From Lepturacanthus savala (lineage: Eukaryota; Chordata; Actinopteri; Scombriformes; Trichiuridae): 64,000 nucleotides of DNA. Below are positions 55,130 to 64,000 of this stretch, one piece after another. The position numbers and the translations under genes were made by a program. Under the pieces are notes generated by a model, which was not told the DNA's origin, did no database searches, and saw only the letters and a program-made list of their open reading frames with translations. Position 1 is the stretch's first letter; every line of letters begins with the position of its first letter. The stretch lies in NCBI GenBank assembly GCA_030544235.1, contig CM060465.1, positions 11,604,001 to 11,668,000 on the forward strand, in the 5' to 3' direction.

Positions 55130-55310
55130 AAAGAGAGTGACTGCCAGACCAGCAGCCTAACAACAACATGGCCACTCCCCTTTCAGGTGCAGCCACTTGA
55201 TCAGCTTCTCACCACACTGGATCACCAAAAAAGTTACCTAGACAACAAGACAAGAGTGAATATCCAGGAGGAGAGGCGGCACACTAACATTTCATACCAG
55301 ACTAGATAGA

Positions 55311-57918
55311 GCACTGTACCAGTGTTTGAAACCAGTCCCAGTGCCAGTGCTGCCATGCGCCAGCTGGGCTTTGGACCTCAGGAGAAAACAGCTATTGGCA
55401 TTTTTCATTACAGAGAGGATTCAATTGGATTTGATTATTTGCTTTTATTGTCAAAATAAATATCATTGGTTACAACTTAAGAAATAAAATACCGACTTTC
55501 TGTACGGTTGCAAGTCAATTGTTGGAAACTATCCAGTCATCACTTTGTTTGCATATTTCTTATCAGAACACATAATCAGTTGTCTGCTGTTTTCCATTCC
55601 AATTAACAGTAGGTCATAGCAGATCATCATCCACCAAAGCACTGCCATTAATACTTTTAATGATAGTAAATACAGAGTCTATGGCAGAGTTTACATTAGC
55701 TGGCATATTCTGGCTTTCTGCCGGTATCACAAATAGTTGTCAAGCAGATAAATATCCACGGACAGACTATCCAGTGGGAAATATAAATCAGAAATGGAAA
55801 TGAAAATTTGGACACACATGGCCAGAATTGTGGAATATTAATGTCCATATTCACCATAAAAAATAAAATAATAATAATAAATAAACTCTGGCCACCAGTT
55901 TATCTGAGTTACTATTTGCTTATCCAGTATCTAATTAAAACAGGAAGTACACTGCCTGTGCAATTGAAAAACAACCATAGAGAAACTGTGTGCTCAGAGC
56001 CACAATAATGTATCACCAAATGTTTGTAAGCCAATACTTCCATTAATTCTCACAGCAACATTAACATCTCTTTTGCTGACTGAAGCAGAAATGCATTAGC
56101 CCAATGAATTGTCATTGACTCTACAGTATGTTTCCCCACGTTCACTGTGATTGGCTATGTGTGCATTTACACAGTAAGCATTTGGGATTATGTGAGTAAT
56201 GTGAACTTTAGTGTTCGTGCCCCAGAGAGAACTACTGACAATAGCATAAAGCAACAGAGAAAGGATCGGGGCAGCTGGAGGTGGAGCTGTCCTTGGTCTA
56301 GTTTACAATAAGTGAAATGACAATACTTCAGCTCTCCCTTGGGGGTTGGGGTTGCAAACATGGTGAGGGTGCTATGCAAAGGCAATAGAGCATAGCTCAG
56401 TATTACAGGTTGGATTAAATAAGTGTGGCGCTTCAGTTGACTGGCAGATTCAATTTGCTCAGCCGTATTGCAGACAAGGCCTGTCTCAAGAATAAGGGTG
56501 TGGAGCAGGTGAGAAGTGACAACATTTGGCGCAACATTGAGGTAATACCTATTATTCACTATAGCTGCTGAAGACAGTATGAAGACCCCAAACCCATTGT
56601 AGAAAAAAAAACAGTAATTAGTTGTATTGAAATAAACATACATTCATTTTGCAGTTTCTTGGAACATTGCTCTAGCATTACATGCTGGCATGTAAAACAC
56701 TGGATTACAACTCTTGCTCAGGAGAGAAATGTTCATTTTGGAATAACAAATATGTGGTCTGCTTCTGGACAATGTCACTGAGTTGTGTGTGTGTGCTCAG
56801 TGAATTTGCATTGCTTGAGTGGAATAAGTTGGAACAGCTGTCTTGTTTACATGCCTACCCTACAAGATGAGGACATAATCAAATGATTACAGAACACAGT
56901 CTGTCTTGTCCCCATGCATGTTGTGGAGCGAAGACTTGAGGGTGTCCTAGAATTGTCAGTGAAGGGAAACATTTCCTCTCTAGACAATACCTGTTAGTTG
57001 ATAGATGAATATGAAGCAACATGGCAGAACAGATTGGGAGCCAGACGGCTTTCGCTTCTTTTTGCAGGTATGAATGTGACCCATTCTTCCCACACACATG
57101 CGGCATATTTTTTAAAAACAGATGCACCAGGCTACGTTACCGTACCTAATTTCAGAACCCAGTAAGAGAGAAATTCTACAGCTGAAATGTGACTATGAAC
57201 TCTCCTACATGTGCAGTGAGCTTCTGCAGGCTAGTCCAAAGTGCAACCCAGAAGCTGATGTTCCTAAGGTAAAGTCTCAATTGCAGAATATGTGCAGATT
57301 GTGGCTGCTAACTATGAAAATCCAGTGTGGATTTGTGCAACACCCTTTTCTTTAAAACTCTGGCCTCGAGTGTCAAATTTGCTATTAATCCAAATAAACA
57401 GTTCACTATTTATTAAGGCAAAATTAGCATATGTAACTATGAGGCTAAGTTGTGTAGAAATGAACAAAATCCACAGTTTCCATAGACTTTCACCAGCTCT
57501 TGCTTTTACTTGTATTAATTTTATATTAATCCAAGTGCAAAGCAAGTTAATCCTTTAATTTTGCTGTTTTTGTTTTGCCAGCTCTGGATTTCTTTAAAGA
57601 TACCACGCTACTAATCATTATTGCTATTTAAGTGGGGCATTAGCAGGTGTTCCCTATCAATTTGCTCTTGCACAATCAAAAGGGAATTAAAGGTGGGGCT
57701 TTTATGATCACATGGAAAGTTCAATCAGAAAAATCAGCTAAAAATTGTGGATTGTAAGGCATTTGAATGGACGTAGATCTTTTCCATAATTGTACACACT
57801 GTTAAGTGTCATGGTTCTATGTTTGAATTGTGATTTATCTGCTTGTTCTAACCCTTAAGTTACTAACAGCTGATGGCAAATCAAGTAATTTAGTTAATGG
57901 CTTGTGTTTCTGTTGTGG

Positions 57919-57926
<8 letters not shown>
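55311..57926. other. Long stretch without recognised genes
   Basis: The longest frame (56188-56643, minus, 151 codons) is hydrophobic near its N-terminus but has no motif I recognise and low-complexity composition. No support for an exon. Confidence 0.5.

Positions 57927-57949
<23 letters not shown>
57927..57949. repeat. Short (TA)n run
   Basis: TA repeats directly left of the Tc1-type element, fitting TA-targeted insertion. Confidence 0.9.
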
Positions 57950-58576
57950 CAGTGGGGAAAACAAGTATTTGAACACCCTGCTATTTTGCTATTTCTCCCA
58001 CTTAGAAATCATGGAGGGGTCTGAAATTTTCATCGTAGGTGCATGTCCACTGTGAGAGAGATAAACTAAAAAGAAAAATCCAGAAATCACAATGCATGAT
58101 TTTTTAACAATTTATTTGTGTGATATAGCGGCAAATAAGTATTTGAACACCTGAGAAAATGAATGTTAATATTTGGTAGAATAGCCTTTGTTTGCTATTA
58201 CAGAGGTCAAATGTTTCCTGTATTTTTTCACCAGGTTTGCACATACTGCAGGAGGGATCCTGGCCCACTCCTCCACACAGATCTTCTCTAGATCAGTCAG
58301 GTTTCTGGGCTGTCGCTGAGAAACACGGAGTTTGAGCTCCCTCAAAAGATTTTCGATTGGGTTCGATATGCTTCTCAGGTGTTCAAATACTTATTTGCCG
58401 CTATATCACACAAATAAATTGTTAAAAAATCATGCATTGTGATTTCTGGATTTTTCTTTTTAGTTTATCTCTCTCACAGTGGACATGCACCTACGATGAA
58501 AATTTCAGACCCCTCCATGATTTCTAAGTGGGAGAAATAGCAAAATAGCAGAGTGTTCAAATACTTGTTTTCCCCA

Positions 58577-58579
<3 letters not shown>
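57950..58579 (-). mobile_element. Tc1-type element with 206-bp inverted repeats, internally deleted
   Basis: The ends read cagtggggaaaacaagtatt and the inverse aatacttgttttccccactg, flanked by TA on both sides. The two arms, 57950-58155 and 58374-58579, look identical except for about one base (caccctgc against cactctgc). The middle codes only for the C-terminus of the transposase, so it needs a source in trans. Near-identical arms suggest a recent origin or arm homogenisation. Confidence 0.92.
58166..58368 (-). pseudogene. Tc1-type transposase C-terminus
   Basis: The minus strand reads ELKLRVSQRQPRNLTDLEKI then VEEWARIPPAVCANLVKKY and a stop at 58166-58168. This matches the end of fish Tc1 transposases after the NPIEN-x-W motif. 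The DNA-binding and DDE regions are deleted. Confidence 0.85.

Positions 58580-58641
<62 letters not shown>
58580..58641. repeat. (TA)n microsatellite
   Basis: About 60 bp of TA directly right of the Tc1-type element. Confidence 0.95.
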
Positions 58642-58644
<3 letters not shown>

Positions 58645-58731
58645 GCAGTGTAAAATGAAATCAATATTGAAACTTTCCACAATATTCTAATTTTCTGAAA
58701 TACTCAATTTGGGGATTTCATTATATGCCAG

Positions 58732-59040
58732 TGTAGCAGGCTAGTGCTACGGGGTTCTCCCAGCACAGACAGGCAGGACACAAGACGGGTTGCTGTTCGC
58801 TCAGAGCGTGTTTATTGTTCATTCAGTCTCTCTCTCAGGTTTCGTTGGGTCGTCTTTCCGCTGCGTCGCCGCCGTTTACTCCTTCTCTTCACTCCTCCGG
58901 CTGTCACTGCGGGTGTATAAATGCGTTTTCATTAGCAGATCCTCAACAGCTGTGGAATTGTCTCACCTGACGCTGTTCCCGTGAGCCACTCCCACATGTC
59001 TCTCCCCTGCAGCCGAGCGCAGCCCACGCCCCCCTCCACA
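58732..59040 (-). repeat. 3' LTR of the Gmr1-order provirus
   Basis: On the minus strand it starts TGTGGAGGGGGGCGTGG and ends TAGCCTGCTACA. It contains a TATA-like atttataca and aataaacacgctctgagcg as a likely polyadenylation region. Confidence 0.92.
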
Positions 59041-59050
59041 TACCCCCACT
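59041..59050 (-). promoter_or_regulatory. Polypurine tract of the Gmr1-order provirus
   Basis: The minus strand reads agtgggggta directly before the 3' LTR start TGTGGAGG. Confidence 0.75.
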
Positions 59051-59700
59051 GCCCGATATAGGCCGGGAGCCATCCAGCCTAACCAACCCCCCCCGCCCGC
59101 CCTGTGAGCGGGAGAGGAAGTCAGCCACAGCCATCTGCGCCCCCGGCCTATGGACCACCTTAAATTTAAATGGCTGTAGGGCCAAATACCAACGGGTGAT
59201 CCGGGCGTTGGTGTCCTTCATGCGGTGGAGCCACTGGAGCGGGGCGTGGTCCGAACAGAGGGTGAACGGGCGTCCCAGGAGGTAGTACCGCAGGGCATCG
59301 ACCGCCCAGCGGATAGCCAGACACTCCTTCTCCACCGTGCTATATCGTGTCTCCCTCTCCGACAGCTTCTGGCTGATGTATAGCACTGGGCAGTCGACCC
59401 CCTGCACCTCCTGGGACAGGACGGCCCCCAACCCCCTGCCCGAGGCATCGGTCTGCAAGATAAAGGGGAGAGAGAAGTTAGGTGTGTGGAGAAGTGGCTC
59501 CCCACAGAGGACTTGTTTAACCCTCTCAAACGCCAGCTGGCACTGTTCCGTCCACTGGACCGGATCTGAGGCACCCTTTCGGGTCAGGTCAGTTAGTGGG
59601 CTGGTCAGGTCCGCGAAGTCGGGCATGAACCGCCGGTAGTAACCTGCCAGCCCTAAAAACTGCCTCACCTCTTTTTTTTGTCTTGGGCCTTGGGCAGGCT
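59041..59700 (-). pseudogene. RNase H and RT end of the Gmr1-order provirus
   Basis: After a homopolymer frameshift at about 59672-59679 the frame reads KEVRQFLGLAGYYRRFMPDF (RT thumb), LPFILQTDASGRGLGAVLSQ (RNase H start with Asp), TRYSTVEKECLAIRWAVDAL, PFTLCSDHAPLQWLH and VVHRPGAQMAVADFLSR. The RNase H catalytic Asp/Glu/Asp positions are visible. The frame was separated from RT by one extra A in a run of eight, which might also be a sequencing error. Confidence 0.88.
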
Positions 59701-61225
59701 GCAATTGCTGCGGTCTTGTCCACCTGAGGCCGCACCTGCCCGCCGCCCAAGTGGTACCCCAGATACCGTACCTCCCTCCGTCCAACTGCACACTTCCCCG
59801 GGTTGGCAGTGAGCCCAGCCTGTCTCAGTGACTCGAGCACTGAGGCCACCTGCCGCACATGCTCCGCCCAGCTGTTGCTGTGGATGATAACATCATCCAA
59901 ATAGGCGGCAGCATATGCAGCGTGTGGCCGCAGCACTCGGTCCATGAGCCGTTGGAACGTGGCCGGGGCACCGAACAGCCCGAAGGGAAGCGTAACGAAT
60001 TGGTACAACCCGTACGGAGTGGAGAAGGCCGTTTTCTCTCTGGACTCTGCAGACAAGGGAATCTGCCAGTAGCCCTTCGTCAAATCCAGTGTCGTAAAAA
60101 AGCGAGCAGTACCAAGCCGATCCAGGAGCTCGTCGACCCGGGGCATTGGGTAGGCATCGAAACGTGACGCGTCATTCACCCTGCGGTAGTCCACGCAGAA
60201 CCGTATAGACCCATCCTTCTTGACGACAAGAACAATGGGGCTACACCAGGCACTGTTGGACTCTTCTATTACTCCCATCTCCAGCATTGCTGCCAATTCT
60301 GCCTGAACTATTTTTCTTTTGTGTTCAGGCAGCCGATAAGGTGAACGAACAGTCACGCCTGGGCGTGTTTCTATATGGTGCTCTATGAGGTTTGTGCGTC
60401 CCGGGAGGGGGGAGAACACATCAGCAAACTGCTGTTGCAACAGGGCAACGTCTGCTCTCTGGGACCGAGTGAGGTGGTTTTCACAAAGGAGCGAGGTTGG
60501 ATTGGTGGAATTTGGCACCTCAGGCCCCAACTCATCTCGCTCCTTGATCGTGGTCACCAGAGAAGCAGACTCCGCCTCCCTCCATGCTTTTAGGAGGTTG
60601 AGGTGGTAGATTTGTGTTGCTCCTCCCCTGTCGGAACGCACAACCTCATAGTCAACATCGCCCACTCGCCGTGTGACCACAAAGGGCCCTTGCCACTTCG
60701 CGAGTAATTTGGAGCTGGAAGAAGGGAGTAATACAAGCACTTTATCTCCCGGTGAAAATTGTCTCAATCTAGCCCCTCTGTTGTACAGATGCTGCTGACG
60801 TTCCTGGGCCCTGAGCAAATTTTCCCGTGACAACTGCCCAAGTGAATGGAGTTTTGCTCTAAGGTCCAGGACGTACTGAATCTCGTTTTTGCTGGGGCTC
60901 GGACCTTCCTCCCAGTTTTCTTTAACTAGGTCCAGCACCCCTCGTGGTTTTCTGCCAAACACCAGCTCAAAGGGAGAAAATCCCGTGGAGGCCTGGGGTA
61001 CCTCCCGCACTGCAAACAACAGAGGGTCTAGCCACCTATCCCAATTACGCTCGTCATCGTGTATGAACTTACGAATCATGGACTTCAGAGTCTTATTCAG
61101 CCGCTCCACAAGGCCATCGGTCTGTGGGTGGTACACGCTGGTCCGAATAGACTTGATGCCCAGTAATCCGTACAGTTCCCTCAGTGTGCGTGACATAAAC
61201 GAGGTGCCCTGGTCAGTTAGGATTT
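59680..61225 (-). pseudogene. Integrase C-terminal half fused to reverse transcriptase
   Basis: One 535-codon open stretch (61196-59589). It begins within integrase (MSRTLRELYGLLG; YHPQTDGLVERLNKTLK holds the catalytic Glu), then GDKVLVLLPS and WQGPFVVTRRV at the integrase C-terminus. RT follows with SPYRLPEHKR, WCSPIVLVVKKDGSIRFCVDY, LDLTKGYWQIPL, YLDD at 59892-59903 (minus) and VRYLGYHLG. All RT catalytic Asp residues are present. The integrase-RT fusion without intervening RNase H proves the unusual order. It lacks its own start and is frameshifted at both ends. Confidence 0.92.
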
Positions 61226-61990
61226 CTTTCGGGATCTCCCAACTCGGGAGATGACCTGAAACAGTGCCTGTGCCACACTCTTTGCAGAGATGTTGCGCAG
61301 GGGCACCGCTTCGGGATATCGCATTGCATAGTCCACTAGAACTAACACAAAGCGATATCCCCGTGCACTCCGGTGAAATGGCCCGATGAGGTCCATACCA
61401 ATGCGCTCAAATGGGACCTCAATAAGCGGTAATGGCCGCAGAGGCGCTCTAGGGATGGCCGGTTGGTTTACCAACTGGCATTCTGGGCAAGAGGCACACC
61501 AGCGGTGTACATCTCCCCGAATGCCAGGCCAATAGAATCGGGCCATTATCCGGTCTAGTGTTTTCTCGTATCCCATGTGCCCAGCCATTGGGTTAAAGTG
61601 AGCCGCCTGGAAAACTATTTCCCGGCGGCTTTTCGGCACCAACAATTGGGTGATCTCTCCTCCTGTCTGAGTGTCACGACTCACTCGGTATAATCTGTCC
61701 CTAATCACTGAAAAGTGTGGAAATGTCTGCGCCGCCCCAGGGTGCACCATATGACCATCAATTTCTATCACTTGGCCAAAGGCAAACCGTAGAGTATCAT
61801 CACGAGATTGCTCAAGTGGAAAATCTTCCGTGGAGTGTATTACAGGAACCAGTGGGGCCTCCTGTGAAGGCCCCGCTGGTTCCCCCTCCCCGTCTGCAGC
61901 ACACACCTTATATCCACCCATGCTGCCTCCACCAAAGCCCCGGGGCGAACCAGGTTTTGGTGGATTAGGGACTGCGTGCAGCCCGAATCC
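61217..61990 (-). pseudogene. Integrase N-terminal half of the Gmr1-order provirus
   Basis: The frame carries LLVPKSRREIVFQAAH, MAGHMGYEKTLDRIMARFYW and WCASCPECQ, which form the HHCC zinc domain. The catalytic-core start is RIGMDLIGPFHRSARGY with the first Asp. It stops after QVISRVGRSRKKS because two extra bases (ag) near 61230 shift the frame; the second catalytic Asp lies just beyond in the other frame. Confidence 0.9.
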
Positions 61991-62330
61991 ACCATCGCCT
62001 GATGTACACCCCCTTGGATCCTTACCGGAACGCTGTATGTCCCCCCTGAACCGGGGGAGGTTGCCGGAGGGCCGGCGACCCGGATCACCTGGCCGACCTC
62101 CATCAGTGGGCACTCGCGACGGAAGTGTCCGGGCCGCCCGCACCTCCAGCACTCCTGCCCTGGCGTCTGAGGAGCCCCCTGTGGGTCAGGAACAGCGCCC
62201 GTGGCAGCTGGAGTCTGTGGAGGAGAGAAGAAAGAGGGTGGGTTAGAGCGGGGTTGAGGTTGGGGTGCCGCCGGGGGGAGTGCCTTCCTGCGGTGATCCT
62301 CTGCGTTAGGTGGCTCCGGGAGTGGACGGC
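61840..62330 (-). pseudogene. Gag C-terminus (zinc knuckle) and protease of the Gmr1-order provirus
   Basis: Frame with ECWRCGRPGHFRRECP (CCHC knuckle) at about 62105-62160 and the protease signature MVDSGCTQSLIHQ near 61955-61990. The protease is cut short after WVDIRCVLQTG, where the frame changes and integrase follows within about 200 bp. The element therefore seems to lack most of its protease. The capsid lies in another frame. Confidence 0.82.
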
Positions 62331-63014
62331 CAGGTGATCCTCTGCGAGGATGATGGCCGCGCCGAGGTCCGCTGGCCGGTGGCACCTCACCCACTCCGCC
62401 GTCCGCCCTGGCAGCCCCTCCTGGAACTGCTCCAGCACGATCTGCTCCAGCATGCGCCCCTCCCCCTCGGACTCTCCCGGCTGTAGCCACCGGACCGCTG
62501 CGTCCTTTAGTTGTTGCACGTAGACGAACGGGCGGTCCGATGGCCCCAGCCTGGCGCTCCGGAACCGGCGGCGATGGTCTTCCGGGGAGAGCCCCAACCT
62601 CTCCAGGACCGCTCTCCTTATCCCCGCGAACGACCCCCGTGCGGCGGCGGGCAGGCTGAGAGCAGCGGTCTGAGCCTCCCCGGACAGTAGGGGAAGCAGG
62701 CGGACCGCCCACTCTTCCTCCGGCCAGCCGCACGCCGCCGCCGTGGCCTGGAACATCTCGATGTATGTCTGGGGGTTGTCCGCGGCGGACATCCTCTGCA
62801 GCGTCATCCCGGCTAGCAGGGACGGGGGAGACGCCGGCGACGCGCTTGGACGGGCCAGCAGGCTCTGCAGCACCTCAGTCTGCCTCTCCGCCTGCTCCTG
62901 CATCGCCGCCAACTGCCGCTGGTTCACCGCCGCCTGCTCCCGGTGCATGGCCGCGATCTCCCCCAGCATCTGGGCCAGCGCAGCCACCGGCTGCAGCTGC
63001 TGTGGCTCAGACAT
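62300..63014 (-). pseudogene. Gag capsid region of the Gmr1-order provirus
   Basis: The frame starts MSEPQQLQPVAALAQMLGEI at 63014, 40 bp inside the LTR. A short coiled-coil-like Gln/Ala/Glu-rich segment spans about residues 15-55. The capsid follows, with TYIEMFQATAAACGWPEEEW, VRLLPLLSGEAQTAALSLP and WLQPGESEGEGRM with LEQFQEGLP, the SCAN-like module of this Gypsy group. The frame is open but changes before the zinc knuckle near 62310-62330, either by mutation or by programmed frameshift. Confidence 0.85.
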
Positions 63015-63033
63015 GTCCCGACTGCCTGTGCCG

Positions 63034-63051
63034 GTCCCTGTTCAGGCGCCA
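63034..63051 (-). promoter_or_regulatory. Primer binding site, tRNA-Lys-like
   Basis: The minus strand reads TGGCGCCTGAACAGGGAC two bases after the 5' LTR. It differs at one base from the usual site complementary to a lysine tRNA. It sets the first-strand primer and confirms orientation. Confidence 0.85.
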
Positions 63052-63053
63052 AA

Positions 63054-63362
63054 TGTAGCAGGCTAGTGCTACGGGGTTCTCCCAGCACAGACAGGCAGGA
63101 CACAAGACGGGTTGCTGTTCGCTCAGAGCGTGTTTATTGTTCATTCAGTCTCTCTCTCAGGTTTCGTTGGGTCGTCTTTCCGCTGCGTCGCCGCCGTTTA
63201 CTCCTTCTCTTCCCTCCTCCGGCTGTCACTGCGGGTGTATAAATTCGTTTTCATTAGCAGATCCTCAACAGCTGTGGAATTGTCTCACCTGACGCTGTTC
63301 CCGTGAGCCACTCCCACACGTCTCTCCCCTGCAGCCGAGCGCAGCCCACGCCCCCCTCCACA
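63054..63362 (-). repeat. 5' LTR of the Gmr1-order provirus
   Basis: Same length as 58732-59040, with visible differences at only about three positions (ttcactcc/ttccctcc, aaatgcg/aaattcg, cacatgtc/cacacgtc on the plus strand). It carries promoter and polyadenylation signals as in the other copy. Confidence 0.92.
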
Positions 63363-63367
63363 GCCAG

Positions 63368-64000
63368 ATATAATCATCAATTGTAAAAGAAACAAAACAC
63401 TTGAAAGATGTCAGGCTGTGTACCATGAATGTATACATTATACAAGTTTCACTTTTTGAATGGAAGCAACTTAAATCAACTTTTTCATGATATTCTAATC
63501 ACATGACCAGCAATTGTATTAGTTCAATACAAGAGGCAAAAGGCCATTGGTAGATAGGTGTGCTCCATCCTTTAGCTGCCTTATCAACCTAGTCTCTAGA
63601 GGGAAATGCTGACATTCGAAGTTTCCATGGTTTGCTGAAACGTAGACCGTCAATGTTTCTCTCTGGAGACTGGGCTGGCTTGATTGTAAGTGACAGTGAC
63701 ACCTGCATTCTAAATAATGTATTCTCCCTTAAATCAATGAATTCAATTAACATACCACCAGAGCAAATTTTGGCAATCTGCCCCACATATTTCTATATGG
63801 TCATGATGCTTGTCTCTTCAACTTTTCGATTGTGCCATTTATATACCATTGCACTGGGTGTAAGCGCAACCTGGCTTGTAAAGGGGATGGGAGACACTCT
63901 GATTGGTTGAGTTCATGTTACACACCTATGAATAATTCTGCAACCCAAGACACCATCTGTGCCATGTGCTCTTTCATGGTGCCTTGCACCATCCTCTAAC
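63368..64000. other. No recognised feature
   Basis: Continues the pre-insertion sequence (tatatgccag joins gatataatcatc). The short frames at 63589-63786 and 63632-63910 have no recognised motif. Confidence 0.45.

Larger units (their letters stand above)
54590..55290 (-). mobile_element. Collapsed Gypsy element with two LTR pieces
   Basis: About 170 bp are directly repeated at 54604-54775 and 55124-55283. Shared phrases are gagagtgactgcca, aacaacatggccactcccct, caccacactggatcacc and gtgaatatccaggagga. Between them, on the minus strand, lies RNase H sequence and, next to the left copy, a polypurine tract. These are the LTRs of a Gypsy element whose interior was reduced to about 350 bp. Confidence 0.75.
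58727..63367 (-). mobile_element. Complete Gmr1-order Gypsy provirus
   Basis: LTRs of 309 bp lie at 58732-59040 and 63054-63362, and the 5-bp duplication gccag lies at 58727-58731 and 63363-63367. The total is 4631 bp. On the minus strand the order is LTR, tRNA-Lys-like primer site, gag with CCHC knuckle, protease, integrase, RT, RNase H, polypurine tract, LTR. Integrase before RT is the copia-like order known from Gmr1-type Gypsy elements of fish and other deuterostomes. The LTRs differ at about three visible positions, implying recent insertion, yet several frameshifts block translation. Confidence 0.93.

Noticed and set aside
55808..57558. Several frames of 60-150 codons
   Set aside because: AT-rich, without recognised domains, and no better than chance for this length.
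62125..63066. Plus-strand frames across gag of the provirus
   Set aside because: They are GC-rich shadows of the minus-strand gag and protease frames.

Overview
This window looks like ray-finned (teleost) fish genomic DNA: an AT-rich, gene-poor stretch packed with transposable elements. The repertoire points there: L2 and Rex1-type LINEs, a full-length fish L1-group LINE, Penelope-like elements with a GIY-YIG endonuclease, a DIRS1-type tyrosine-recombinase retrotransposon, a sushi-type chromovirus, Gmr1-type Gypsy elements, hAT and Tc1 derivatives, and the abundant teleost repeat that begins gctgcaagcagcgatga. I could not recognise any host protein-coding exon, tRNA, rRNA or CRISPR array. Almost every long reading frame belongs to a mobile element or is its shadow. 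Family names come from remembered motifs, not from a database search.

Layout. 1-4560 is a mosaic of abutting retroelement pieces: L2 LINE (minus), Penelope-like RT plus GIY-YIG (plus), then DIRS RT-RNase H-recombinase (plus). 5305-7237 holds a SINE with perfect target duplications and a decayed hAT transposon split by a nested repeat. 7238-29840 is mostly unannotated AT-rich DNA. It carries two copies of one hAT-derived MITE next to TA microsatellites, a hAT MITE with perfect 8-bp duplications (13531-14170), two fold-back elements (14268-14632 and 22051-22432) and a Rex1-type LINE (17570-18600). 29845-31345 is a degenerate minisatellite interrupted by an L2-like LINE.

34227-43838 is one copy of the teleost gctgcaagcagcgatga repeat, cut by a LINE fragment, a Penelope-like fragment with inverted ends, and a 5.9-kb L1-group LINE. 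That LINE has both reading frames open, all visible endonuclease and RT motifs, and a 15-bp target duplication. The repeat ends in five 42-bp palindromic tandem units.

44150-52760 is a nest: an antisense LINE contains a sushi chromovirus (minus, duplication gtatt), which contains a Gmr1-type Gypsy (plus, tRNA-Pro primer site), whose RNase H is split by a solo LTR (plus, duplication agatc). One sushi LTR carries a 137-bp insert identical, in inverted orientation, to the LINE lying 460 bp beyond it.

57950-58579 is a Tc1-type element with 206-bp inverted ends. 58732-63362 is a complete Gmr1-order Gypsy provirus (minus, duplication gccag, near-identical LTRs) disabled by a few frameshifts. Only the L1-group LINE looks able to encode its own mobilisation. 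I found no new cellular system. The most unusual signals are the 137-bp inverted templated insert, the palindromic 42-bp array, the G-run with a hairpin loop in the L1 3' UTR, and a possible covarying hairpin shared by the two Penelope-like copies.
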